This document shows positions 1-6,013 of a DNA stretch of 9,209 bases, piece by piece. The translations under genes and the position numbers were made by a program. This stretch comes from an uncultured Blautia sp. (GTDB lineage: Bacteria; Bacillota; Clostridia; Lachnospirales; Lachnospiraceae), in contig CALCDJ010000075.1 in NCBI GenBank assembly GCA_937900135.1, positions 1 to 9,209 on the forward strand, read 5' to 3'. The notes under the pieces were generated by a model, which was given only the letters and a program-made list of their open reading frames with translations, ran no database searches and was not told the origin of the DNA. Numbering within the stretch: the first letter of the stretch is position 1; every line of letters starts with the position of its first letter.

Positions 1-84
1 CATGCCTCGCAAACCCGCATAAATACTGAATGTGTGGAGTTTTGCTCATGGCTATTATAATCCATACAGGGGAGAGGAGAAAAA

Positions 85-957
85 ATGCGGTTTGTAATAG
101 TGACAGGAGTATCCGGGGCAGGAAAGACCACAGCTTTGAAAATACTGGAGGATGCCCGGTATTTTTGTGTAGACAATCTTCCAATTCCGTTGCTGGAGAA
201 GTTTGCAGTTTTGATGGCTTCACAGGAGGAAGGTCAGAATGTGGCCCTTGGAATGGATGCCAGAAGCGGTCAGTCTCTGGAAGAACTGGAACAGGTATTG
301 GATCGGATGAAGGAGGCGGGATATTCTTTTGAAATCCTTTTTCTGGATGCCAGGGATCAGATTTTGGTCAAGCGCTATAAGGAGACTCGAAGAAGCCATC
401 CTCTGGCCAGAGGAGGCCGTGTGGATGACGGCATTCGACAGGAACGGAAAAAAATGCAGTTTTTGCGGGACAGGGCAGATTTTATCATCGATACCACACA
501 CCTTCTTACCAGGGAACTGAAGGAAGAAGTGGAAAAGATTTTTGTAGATCATGGAGAATTTCATAACCTGATGATTTCTGTATTGTCCTTTGGCTTTAAA
601 TATGGAATTCCGGCAGATGCAGATCTGGTATTTGATGTGCGCTTTCTGCCAAATCCTTACTATATAGATGAACTTCGTCCCCAGACAGGAATGGAAGACG
701 GGGTTTTTCAGTATGTGATGCAAAGCGAAACAGCCCAGACGTTTGCGGATAAGCTGGAGGATATGGTTAAGTTTCTGATTCCCAATTATGTAAGGGAAGG
801 AAAGACCAGTCTTGTGATCGCCATTGGATGTACGGGAGGTAAGCACCGTTCCGTTACCCTGGCTCGAGTGCTTTATGAACGCCTTTTGAAAAAACGGGAA
901 TACGGGCTTCGGCTGGAACACAGGGATATAGGGAAGGATTGCATGGTAAAAAAATAA
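85..957 (+). CDS. rapZ: RapZ, nucleotide-binding RNase adapter protein (YvcJ family)
   Basis: Complete 290-residue protein, the usual length for the RapZ/YvcJ family. A P-loop is visible at residues 8-15 (GVSGAGKT), followed by the family block YFCVDNLP (27-34) and DAR (58-60). The C-terminal domain carries LSFGFKYG (167-174), DVRFLPNPYY (184-193) and the conserved IGCTGGKHRS (247-256). The family is known to bind and hydrolyse GTP/ATP. In E. coli RapZ presents the sRNA GlmZ to RNase E to control glucosamine-6-phosphate synthase; in Bacillus YvcJ affects competence by an unclear route. Which role applies here is not visible. The start is set by a strong purine-rich ribosome site at 70-79. The stop lies 14 bases before the whiA ATG, so the two are probably co-transcribed. 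The gene just upstream cannot be identified from the 84 bases available. The family assignment is secure. Confidence 0.96.
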   Translation: MRFVIVTGVSGAGKTTALKILEDARYFCVDNLPIPLLEKFAVLMASQEEGQNVALGMDARSGQSLEELEQVLDRMKEAGYSFEILFLDARDQILVKRYKETRRSHPLARGGRVDDGIRQERKKMQFLRDRADFIIDTTHLLTRELKEEVEKIFVDHGEFHNLMISVLSFGFKYGIPADADLVFDVRFLPNPYYIDELRPQTGMEDGVFQYVMQSETAQTFADKLEDMVKFLIPNYVREGKTSLVIAIGCTGGKHRSVTLARVLYERLLKKREYGLRLEHRDIGKDCMVKK

Positions 958-971
958 AGAGAGGTCAGGAA

Positions 972-1919
972 ATGTCTTTTTCGGGGATGGTGAAAGAGGA
1001 ACTTTCCAGGCAGATTTCGTCGGCCCGTCATTGCAGGCTTGCTGAGATGGCGGCTCTTTTAAGTGCCTGCGGAAGATGGGAGCAGGGAGAAAAACTTCTG
1101 ATTCAGACGGAAAATGCGGCAGTTGTAAGAAAGTGCTTTACATTATTGCAAAAAACATTTAATATAGAGTCAGGTATATCAATTCGCGAAAACAGTCACC
1201 TGAAAAAGGGACATGTATATTCCATAGAATTATGCAGTTCCGGCCAGATCCAGGCTGTGCTTATGGGGACGAAACTTTCCGTGAATCCGATAGACGGAGA
1301 GACGCTGATCTTTTGCAACACTCTGATCACACAGCAGAATTGCTGTAAAAGAGCGTTTATCCGAGGAGCTTTTCTTGCATCGGGATCCATCAGTGATCCT
1401 GAGAAAGGATATCACTTTGAAATTGTATGTCCAGATGAAGAGAAAGCTTTGCAGCTAAGAAACATGATTCGCAGTTTTCAAATCGATGCCAAGATTGTAC
1501 TGCGCAAGAAATCATATGTGGTCTATGTGAAGGAAGGCGCTCAGATTGTAGATATTCTGGCAGTCATGGAGGCCAATGTGGCATTGATGAACCTGGAAAA
1601 TATCCGGATATTGAAGGAAATGCGTAATTCCGTCAACCGGAAAGTAAATTGTGAAACTGCCAATATTAATAAAACGGTAAATGCAGCAGTCAAGCAGATC
1701 GAGGACATTCAGTTGATTGAGAAGAAACTTGGGTTTCAGAGTCTCAATGAAGGTCTTGCTCAGGTCGCGGAACTGCGGTTGCAATATCCGGAGGCTACAC
1801 TAAAAGAATTAGGTTTAATGTTGAACCCGCAGGTGGGCAAATCAGGAGTGAACCACCGTTTACGAAAATTAAGTGAGATAGCGGAGGAACTGCGGGAAAA
1901 CAAGGAGGAGCAATTATGA
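972..1919 (+). CDS. whiA: WhiA, LAGLIDADG-fold / helix-turn-helix regulatory protein
   Basis: Protein of 315 residues, close to Bacillus WhiA in length. The N-terminal two thirds is the degenerate LAGLIDADG homing-endonuclease-like fold; the second motif is visible as FIRGAFLASGS (129-139). The linker block NRKVNCETANINKT (222-235) is typical of the family. The C-terminal helix-turn-helix region spans about 274-308 (ATLKELGLML, then SGVNHRLRKL). WhiA is a sporulation transcription factor in Streptomyces; in Bacillus it influences cell division and chromosome segregation. The frame is open upstream to a TTG at 939 inside rapZ. The ATG at 972 is preferred because GAGGTCAGGA lies just ahead of it and because MSFS matches the usual WhiA N-terminus. 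In many Firmicutes yvcK lies between rapZ and whiA; here it is absent. The stop overlaps the following HPr-like gene by 4 bases (ATGA). Confidence 0.95.
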   Translation: MSFSGMVKEELSRQISSARHCRLAEMAALLSACGRWEQGEKLLIQTENAAVVRKCFTLLQKTFNIESGISIRENSHLKKGHVYSIELCSSGQIQAVLMGTKLSVNPIDGETLIFCNTLITQQNCCKRAFIRGAFLASGSISDPEKGYHFEIVCPDEEKALQLRNMIRSFQIDAKIVLRKKSYVVYVKEGAQIVDILAVMEANVALMNLENIRILKEMRNSVNRKVNCETANINKTVNAAVKQIEDIQLIEKKLGFQSLNEGLAQVAELRLQYPEATLKELGLMLNPQVGKSGVNHRLRKLSEIAEELRENKEEQL

Positions 1920-2170
1920 TTAAAAAACCAATCACCATTCAATTATCCACCGGACTGGAGGCACGCCCAGTTGCGCAGTTGGTACAGGTGGCCAGCCAGT
2001 TCAACAGTGAAATTCATGTTGAGATTGGAAAGAAGAAAGTAAATGCGAAAAGTATTATGGGAATGATGACCCTTGGTCTGGATGCAGGTGAAGAAATTAC
2101 CTTATCTGCAAATGGTGAAGATGAAGAGGCAGCGATGTCAAGCATTGAGAAATATCTGAGCAATCAGTAA
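1916..2170 (+). CDS. HPr-family protein lacking His15 (Crh-like)
   Basis: Protein of 84 residues that aligns without gaps to HPr/Crh numbering. The active-site loop reads GLEARPVA (13-20), so the phosphorylatable His15 of HPr is Glu15. Ser46, the HPr kinase/phosphorylase target, is kept in NAKSIMGMM (43-51), and the GEDE motif (67-70) is present. In Bacillus the paralogue Crh has Gln at position 15, is phosphorylated only on Ser46, and acts as a CcpA co-regulator; crh also follows whiA there. By position and by loss of His15 this gene is best read as Crh-like and unable to relay phosphate from Enzyme I to sugar permeases. That functional reading is inference. A perfect ribosome site (AAGGAGGAG, 1902-1910) inside whiA and the ATGA overlap indicate translational coupling. 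A separate true ptsH would be expected elsewhere in the genome. It is often annotated simply as an HPr phosphocarrier. Confidence 0.9.
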   Translation: MIKKPITIQLSTGLEARPVAQLVQVASQFNSEIHVEIGKKKVNAKSIMGMMTLGLDAGEEITLSANGEDEEAAMSSIEKYLSNQ

Positions 2171-2227
2171 TTCTTTTGCAGATCGATGCTGATCAGACCA
2201 TATTAGAATAGAAGAAACGCAGTACAT

Positions 2228-2260
2228 AAAACCGGGAAGAGGGTTCTCTTCCCGGTTTTT
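2228..2260 (+). terminator. Bidirectional rho-independent terminator between convergent genes
   Basis: A perfect 12-bp stem (AACCGGGAAGAG, 2230-2241, with CTCTTCCCGGTT, 2246-2257) has a 4-base loop and runs into a T tract. The bases before the stem are AAA, so the minus strand also reads stem plus a T run. It sits between the HPr-like gene and the convergent PAP2 gene and can end both transcripts. Confidence 0.93.
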
Positions 2261-2277
2261 ACAACCGCAAGGATGAA

Positions 2278-3174
2278 TTATTTTGTTCTTTTTTTCCTGG
2301 AAATGTAAGTAAAAAGAAGGGGATATAGGATCAGAACCCAGATTACTACAAGAAAATACCGGAAAAAGGAAGCGGGAAGGGAGGTTCCAATGAGCGGCTT
2401 TAATCCTTCCTGAATAAGAAGGGCAACCAGGAGCCCAAAAAGAAGACGAGCCAGTTTCTGGTTTCTCTCTGTTGGTATCTGGAAACGGATAAAACGCCGC
2501 TCCACATAAAAACCAAGGGCAAAGGCTGCACCGGCGCCGGAAGCCTTAAAGCAATCCTGCGCATAGGAAAGATCAATGACCTGTGCGCCATAAAGGGAAG
2601 CTGCATAGATACACAGTCCCACACTGGCCAAAGCCATAAGTACAGAGAGCATTCCTTCTCGTCCGCTGATCCAGTCTCTTCTATAAAAAAGGGCCCAGGT
2701 GATCAGGACAAAGAGCATGGTAAGAACCAGGGAAGTTCCCACATCAGCGGGAGTATGGCACCCCAGGTACATTCTGGAAAAAGCGACCAGAAGAATGATC
2801 AGGGTACAGAGAAGTCGGGATACTGCTTTTTTGGAAACAAGAAACAGTGTACCGAACAGGGCAGTGATGCTCTGGGTATGTCCGCTTGGGAAAGAGTATC
2901 CGGTGGCGCCAGGTACGGCAGATGCCACAGGAGAAAAGGATGGGTCCAGAATCCAAGGACGATCAATGCGGAAGGTGATCTTTAATCCCTGAACCATCAA
3001 TCCAGAAGTAAAATAGGCAAAACCCAGAGCGTAAGCCAGTCGCTTATTGGAACACCAGAAGAGCCAGCAGATGATGGCGATGACAATGACATCCTGAGCC
3101 AGGTAGGTAACACCCTGAAAGAAAAGCTCACCGCCAGGAGAACGGTGTTGTGCCAGAAAATGCAGAAATTCCAT
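2278..3174 (-). CDS. PAP2-family membrane phosphatase
   Basis: Protein of 298 residues, strongly hydrophobic, with roughly seven or eight membrane segments. All three PAP2 signature motifs are intact: KX6RP (K65 to P73, KITFRIDRP), PSGH (96-99) and SRX5HX3D (S133, R134, H140, D144). The family uses a phospho-histidine intermediate to remove phosphate from lipid phosphates such as undecaprenyl pyrophosphate, phosphatidic acid or sphingoid-base phosphates; the substrate cannot be told here. The C-terminal half beyond residue 160 adds several helices and ends in a basic tail (SRKKRTK). The frame extends 26 codons upstream to a TTG at 3252. The ATG at 3174 is chosen because AAAGGAG lies 6 bases before it and because the predicted promoter would start transcription near 3248, after that TTG. 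The gene is convergent with the HPr-like gene and divergent from the one at 3363. Confidence 0.93.
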   Translation of the reverse strand: MEFLHFLAQHRSPGGELFFQGVTYLAQDVIVIAIICWLFWCSNKRLAYALGFAYFTSGLMVQGLKITFRIDRPWILDPSFSPVASAVPGATGYSFPSGHTQSITALFGTLFLVSKKAVSRLLCTLIILLVAFSRMYLGCHTPADVGTSLVLTMLFVLITWALFYRRDWISGREGMLSVLMALASVGLCIYAASLYGAQVIDLSYAQDCFKASGAGAAFALGFYVERRFIRFQIPTERNQKLARLLFGLLVALLIQEGLKPLIGTSLPASFFRYFLVVIWVLILYPLLFTYISRKKRTK

Positions 3175-3254
3175 AAGGATCTCCTTTCGTAAATGGGGAT
3201 TCTGCTGACACCGGAAATGGGAACAGCGAGTCCCGAGTTTTTTCTTTGACAAAC

Positions 3255-3283
3255 ATTATAAGTTGACCAAAGGAAAAAAACAA
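3255..3283 (-). promoter_or_regulatory. Candidate promoter of the PAP2 gene
   Basis: On the minus strand TTGTTT (3283-3278) and a perfect TATAAT (3260-3255) are separated by 17 bases. Transcription would start near 3248 and leave a leader of about 75 bases before the ATG. The -35 box matches the consensus at only three positions, so the call rests mainly on the -10 box and the spacing. It interleaves with the plus-strand promoter. Confidence 0.5.
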
Positions 3284-3291
3284 GGTATAAT
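3263..3291 (+). promoter_or_regulatory. Sigma-A-type promoter for the gene at 3363
   Basis: TTGACC (3263-3268) and TATAAT (3286-3291) are separated by exactly 17 bases, a near-consensus vegetative promoter. The predicted start near 3298 gives a leader of about 65 bases. Confidence 0.85.
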
Positions 3292-3362
3292 GTAAAGAGT
3301 GCAAAGAGACCTGTCGTAACAAGACGAAACCAACAGCAAATTAAAAGTGAGGAATACAACCG

Positions 3363-4412
3363 ATGTCCAGATTTTTGAAATTTATTGTACATATTGTAGT
3401 AATCTGCACCACACTTTGTGTTTTGGCCATGGTGCTTCCACCGTTCTGGGGGGTTACCACGGAGATCATTGACACATCTAATAAAGAAACGAACCTTCCT
3501 ATGGGATCTGTCACTTATGCCATTCCCGTGGATCTTGCAGAGATTCAGGCAGGAACACCTCTCCTGGTGCAGGATGGAAAAGGCTTCAGCCGTTATAATG
3601 TAGTGACTCTGGATCAGAAGACAAAAACAGCTACCGTTGTGGATCCAACCAAATCAAACTCTGAAACGATTCCTGTTTCCCTTGGAAACAAGGCGCCGAA
3701 GGTTGTGATCACAATCGGTTTTGTAGGCTACCTTCTGGTAGCAACAGAAAGCATTGAAGGTCTGATCATTCTGGGCCTGGCAGTTCTGTTTTTGATTATA
3801 CTTTATGTAATTGCAGAGCTTTGGAAGAAAGAACCTCCGGAAGAGGAGGAGGAAGACGAGGATGTTTCTTACGTAAAAAGTAAGAAAGAGCTGCGTCGGG
3901 AAGAAAAAGAGCGCGCAAGACGCATTAAGGATGAAGACAAGCGGATGCTTCAGGAAGAACGTCTCCGTAAGAAACAGGAGAAGAAGCAGCGCAAGATTGT
4001 GAAGACAGGCGGTTTTGTAGATGAGGTTTATGAAGATGAACTTCAGGAAGAAGAATATGAAGAACCTGTGGCAAACGTACAGAGTGCGACCAGCGAGGCT
4101 CATGAACTTCTGAAAAAAGATATTGCCAATGTGACAGAAACAGAACCGGAACGCAGAGATGAGCCGGCGGCAGAGATGGCTGCGGAACCGCAGCTTGCTA
4201 TGGAAGAAGCGGCATTTTCAGCGGAGCCGGAAGCAGGACCGGAACTGGAAACAGAACCAGAAGAAATTCGTAAGCTGGCAATTCCGTTATGGTCAGCAGC
4301 TCAGCTGGCAGATCAGGCGAAGCAGGAAGGAGATGCGCCGGATATTGTCAAGGATGACATTACCAAGGTTACCTTGTTTGATTACTCAGATATCATTGGC
4401 GGTGAAGACTGA
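3363..4412 (+). CDS. Membrane protein with degenerate signal-peptidase-like domain and charged cytoplasmic tail
   Basis: Protein of 349 residues that I do not recognise as a named family. A hydrophobic segment at 7-26 is followed by an extracytoplasmic stretch (about 30-112), then a long hydrophobic region (about 113-152, best segment 132-152). The stretch resembles type I signal peptidases of the SipW kind: LPMGSVTYAIPVD (45-57) matches the usual LPVGSLVxVKPVD block, and ITIGFVGYLL (116-125) matches the IPYLGY block before the last membrane helix. The catalytic SMEPT motif is replaced by SNKET (39-43), and the THR motif with the second catalytic residue by SRYN (76-79), so it is probably inactive. 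The tail has an acidic run (159-168), a highly charged, likely helical basic part (171-213), a Glu/Pro/Ala-rich stretch (about 259-302), and an ordered-looking end with FDYSDIIGG (339-347). A GTGAGG ribosome site precedes the ATG. Seen: motifs and topology. Inferred: homology and inactivity. Confidence 0.72.
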   Translation: MSRFLKFIVHIVVICTTLCVLAMVLPPFWGVTTEIIDTSNKETNLPMGSVTYAIPVDLAEIQAGTPLLVQDGKGFSRYNVVTLDQKTKTATVVDPTKSNSETIPVSLGNKAPKVVITIGFVGYLLVATESIEGLIILGLAVLFLIILYVIAELWKKEPPEEEEEDEDVSYVKSKKELRREEKERARRIKDEDKRMLQEERLRKKQEKKQRKIVKTGGFVDEVYEDELQEEEYEEPVANVQSATSEAHELLKKDIANVTETEPERRDEPAAEMAAEPQLAMEEAAFSAEPEAGPELETEPEEIRKLAIPLWSAAQLADQAKQEGDAPDIVKDDITKVTLFDYSDIIGGED

Positions 4413-4442
4413 TCCTGAAAAAAGAATAGGAATTACCCACCC

Positions 4443-4475
4443 CCCCTGGAGTAAAAGACTCCAGGGGATTTTTTT
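4443..4475 (+). terminator. Rho-independent terminator
   Basis: A perfect 10-bp stem (CCCCTGGAGT, 4443-4452, with ACTCCAGGGG, 4458-4467), a 5-base loop and seven T residues. It ends the membrane-protein transcript and separates it from the ribosomal operon. Confidence 0.94.
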
Positions 4476-4590
4476 GGGATCGTTACAGAATATACCATTA
4501 TAATAGGAAGAAACTCATGATCCGCCATGGGAAATCGGGAAGACCCCCGGCTTCTTTCGTGATTCTGCACAGTTTTTTGGATTGAGAGGA
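4476..4590. other. Unassigned intergenic stretch before the S10 promoter
   Basis: No gene with a credible ribosome site was found on either strand here. It contains a TATAAT (4499-4504) without a -35 box at usable spacing, a CCATGG palindrome, and a C-rich patch near 4543. Nothing functional is claimed. Confidence 0.5.
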
Positions 4591-4665
4591 AGAAAAATTC
4601 ACAAAACAAAAAAAAGAAAAAAATTGAAAAAAACACTTGCAATACAAGGAAACATTGTGTATACT
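4591..4665 (+). promoter_or_regulatory. S10 operon promoter with A-rich UP-like element
   Basis: TTGCAA (4637-4642) and TATACT (4660-4665) are spaced by 17 bases. Immediately upstream, 4591-4636 is almost entirely A with few interruptions, as in the UP elements that boost ribosomal promoters by contacting the RNA polymerase alpha subunit. The start would be near 4672, just before the first leader stem. This is the only good promoter seen for the ribosomal genes in the window. Confidence 0.82.
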
Positions 4666-4671
4666 TACAAC

Positions 4672-4897
4672 TGTTGTGACATTGATAGCAATGAAGCGTG
4701 AGGTTGCTGTCCCAGAGGGACAGGTTTTCCGTGGAGCGAATGTCAAGTTAGGAAACTGACGACAAGTCACTGTACAAATTCAGAAAGACCATCTAGGGAT
4801 GGACGTGTGGGAAGATGTCTTAGGACACACACGGAGATGTGTACAGTCGCCGCTTGTCGTACTGCATAAAGAGTACGAATAGGAGGAGACTTTTTTT
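4672..4897 (+). promoter_or_regulatory. Structured mRNA leader of the S10 operon
   Basis: About 225 bases of untranslated leader with clear pairing. Domain I: GTGAC (4676-4680) pairs with GTCAC (4766-4770) around a 7-bp hairpin CTGTCCC/GGGACAG (4707-4723) and a hairpin TGTC plus GTTAG with a GAAA loop (4741-4764, one G-T pair). Domain II: ACTGTACA (4769-4776) pairs with TGTACAGT (4840-4847) around hairpins CCATC/GATGG (4789-4802) and GTGTG+TGTC/GACA+CACAC with a six-base bulge (4805-4832). Domain III: TCGTACT/AGTACGA (4857-4878) lies directly before the ribosome site. In an alternative fold TGACATT (4677-4683) pairs with AATGTCA (4739-4745), which excludes the domain I outer stem. E. coli uses an L4-binding leader for this operon, but I do not recognise this as that element. 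The pairing is seen; autoregulation by a ribosomal protein is inference. Confidence 0.72.
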
Positions 4898-5215
4898 ATG
4901 GCAAATCAGGTAATGAGAATCACATTAAAGGCTTATGATCATCAGTTAGTAGATGCATCTGCAGCTAAAATCATCGAAACTGTAAAGAAAAATGGAGCAA
5001 TGGTAAGTGGACCGGTTCCGCTTCCAACCAAGAAAGAAGTTGTGACAATCTTAAGAGCAGTTCACAAATATAAAGATTCCAGAGAGCAGTTTGAACAGAG
5101 AACTCATAAGAGACTCATCGATATCCTGACACCAACTCAGAAGACAGTAGATGCACTGTCCAGACTGGAAATGCCAGCTGGTGTTCATATTGATATCAAA
5201 ATGAAAACAAAATAA
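4898..5215 (+). CDS. rpsJ: 30S ribosomal protein S10 (NusE)
   Basis: Protein of 105 residues, slightly longer than the common 102. It shows the S10 hallmarks: ITLKAYDHQLVD near the start, GPVPLPTKK (38-46) and the long-loop motif KYKDSREQFEQRTHKR (57-72), ending in VHIDIKMK. S10 sits in the head of the small subunit and, as NusE with NusB, takes part in antitermination complexes on rRNA transcripts. The ribosome site AGGAGG (4881-4886) is rather far from the ATG because seven T residues (4891-4897) lie between them. As first gene of the operon it receives whatever control the structured leader provides. No tuf or fusA lies immediately upstream, unlike the Bacillus arrangement. Confidence 0.98.
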   Translation: MANQVMRITLKAYDHQLVDASAAKIIETVKKNGAMVSGPVPLPTKKEVVTILRAVHKYKDSREQFEQRTHKRLIDILTPTQKTVDALSRLEMPAGVHIDIKMKTK

Positions 5216-5359
5216 GCAGAATCGCCAGAATATGCGAAATGCTTTCCTCAATCCGTAAACAGAAAACGGAGGGGTACTGAATCAAGTCGAAATTACCAAA
5301 TGGTATTTCTAAAGTATATGATTGCCGGAAACGGTAATCCGCTATAAGGAGGAAGAAAA
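5216..5359 (+). promoter_or_regulatory. Long structured gap between rpsJ and rplC
   Basis: The 144-base gap contains three possible hairpins: TCCGT/ACGGA (5252-5256 with 5266-5270), AAA-TACC/GGTATTT with one bulged T (5290-5308), and GATTGCCG/CGGTAATC closed by a GAAA tetraloop (5320-5339, one G-T pair). The last ends 8 bases before the AAGGAGG ribosome site of rplC. No T tract follows any stem, so they are not terminators, and no convincing promoter was seen. A role in processing, stability or translation control is inference. Confidence 0.55.
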
Positions 5360-5992
5360 ATGAAGAAAGCTATCTTAGCTACAAAAGTCGGAATGACTCA
5401 AATCTTCAACGAAGACGGAACATTGATTCCAGTAACCGTATTACAGGCTGGTCCATGTGTTGTAACTCAGGTAAAAACTGAAGAAAACGACGGATATGCA
5501 GCAGTTCAGGTAGGCTACGGCGACATCAGAGAAAAACTGGTGAACAAACCGGAAAAAGGCCACTTTGATAAAGCTGGCGTTGCAGCAAAGAGATTCTTAA
5601 AAGAATTCAAATTTGAAAACGCAGCTGAATATGAGGTAGGACAGGAAATCAACGCTGATATCTTTGCAGCAGGCGATCATATTGATGCAACTGCAATTTC
5701 CAAAGGTAAAGGCTTCCAGGGTGCGATTAAGAGACACGGACAGTCCAGAGGACCTATGACACACGGTTCCAAATACCATCGTCATGCAGGTTCCAACGGT
5801 TCCGCATCTGATCCAAGTAAAGTATTCAAGGGCAAAAAAATGCCAGGTCAGATGGGTAATGTTCAGGTAACTGTACAGAACCTTGAAATCGTACGTGTAG
5901 ATACAGAAAATAACTTACTGTTAGTTAAGGGTGCTGTTCCAGGACCTAAGAAATCTTTGGTAACAATCAAAGAGACAGTAAAGTCCTTATAA
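5360..5992 (+). CDS. rplC: 50S ribosomal protein L3
   Basis: Protein of 210 residues, normal for bacterial L3. The start KKAILATKVGMTQIFNEDG is typical. The central extension that reaches toward the peptidyl-transferase region is intact: KGKGFQGAIKRHG (115-127), RGPMTHGSKYHRHAGS (130-145) and KVFKGKKMPGQMGN (154-167). The Gln of the PGQMGN motif is the residue methylated by PrmB in enterobacteria. L3 binds 23S rRNA early in assembly. GGAGG (5348-5352) precedes the ATG at normal distance. The stop is followed at once by a second in-frame stop (TAA TGA), and rplD begins 21 bases later. Confidence 0.98.
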   Translation: MKKAILATKVGMTQIFNEDGTLIPVTVLQAGPCVVTQVKTEENDGYAAVQVGYGDIREKLVNKPEKGHFDKAGVAAKRFLKEFKFENAAEYEVGQEINADIFAAGDHIDATAISKGKGFQGAIKRHGQSRGPMTHGSKYHRHAGSNGSASDPSKVFKGKKMPGQMGNVQVTVQNLEIVRVDTENNLLLVKGAVPGPKKSLVTIKETVKSL

Positions 5993-6013
5993 TGAGAAAG
6001 GAGGAGCACACAA

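Noticed and set aside
1..60. Possible 3' end of an upstream gene (open in frame 1 up to the stop at 58-60).
   Set aside because: The 19 residues do not resemble the end of MurB or another gene expected here, so no gene is called.
56..61. TATAAT just upstream of rapZ as a possible promoter.
   Set aside because: No sequence resembling a -35 box lies 16-18 bases upstream, and rapZ is usually transcribed from an upstream operon.
220..921. A 233-residue open frame on the minus strand inside rapZ.
   Set aside because: No ribosome site or recognisable domain; it mirrors the codon pattern of rapZ.
3219..3243. GGGA/TCCC followed by a T6 run resembling a terminator.
   Set aside because: The stem is only 4 bp with an 8-base loop, and there is no upstream plus-strand gene to terminate.
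3654..4103. A 149-residue minus-strand open frame opposite the membrane-protein tail.
   Set aside because: Its Phe/Leu-rich composition is the complement of Glu/Lys codons on the plus strand, and no ribosome site is seen.
4499..4504. TATAAT after the terminator as a second S10 promoter.
   Set aside because: No -35 box at proper spacing; the upstream candidate TTACAG is only 10 bases away.
4691..4759. A 22-codon open frame (starts MKREVAVPEG) inside the S10 leader that might be a leader peptide.
   Set aside because: No ribosome site precedes its ATG and it lies wholly within the paired part of domain I; chance is more likely. Ribosome profiling would decide.
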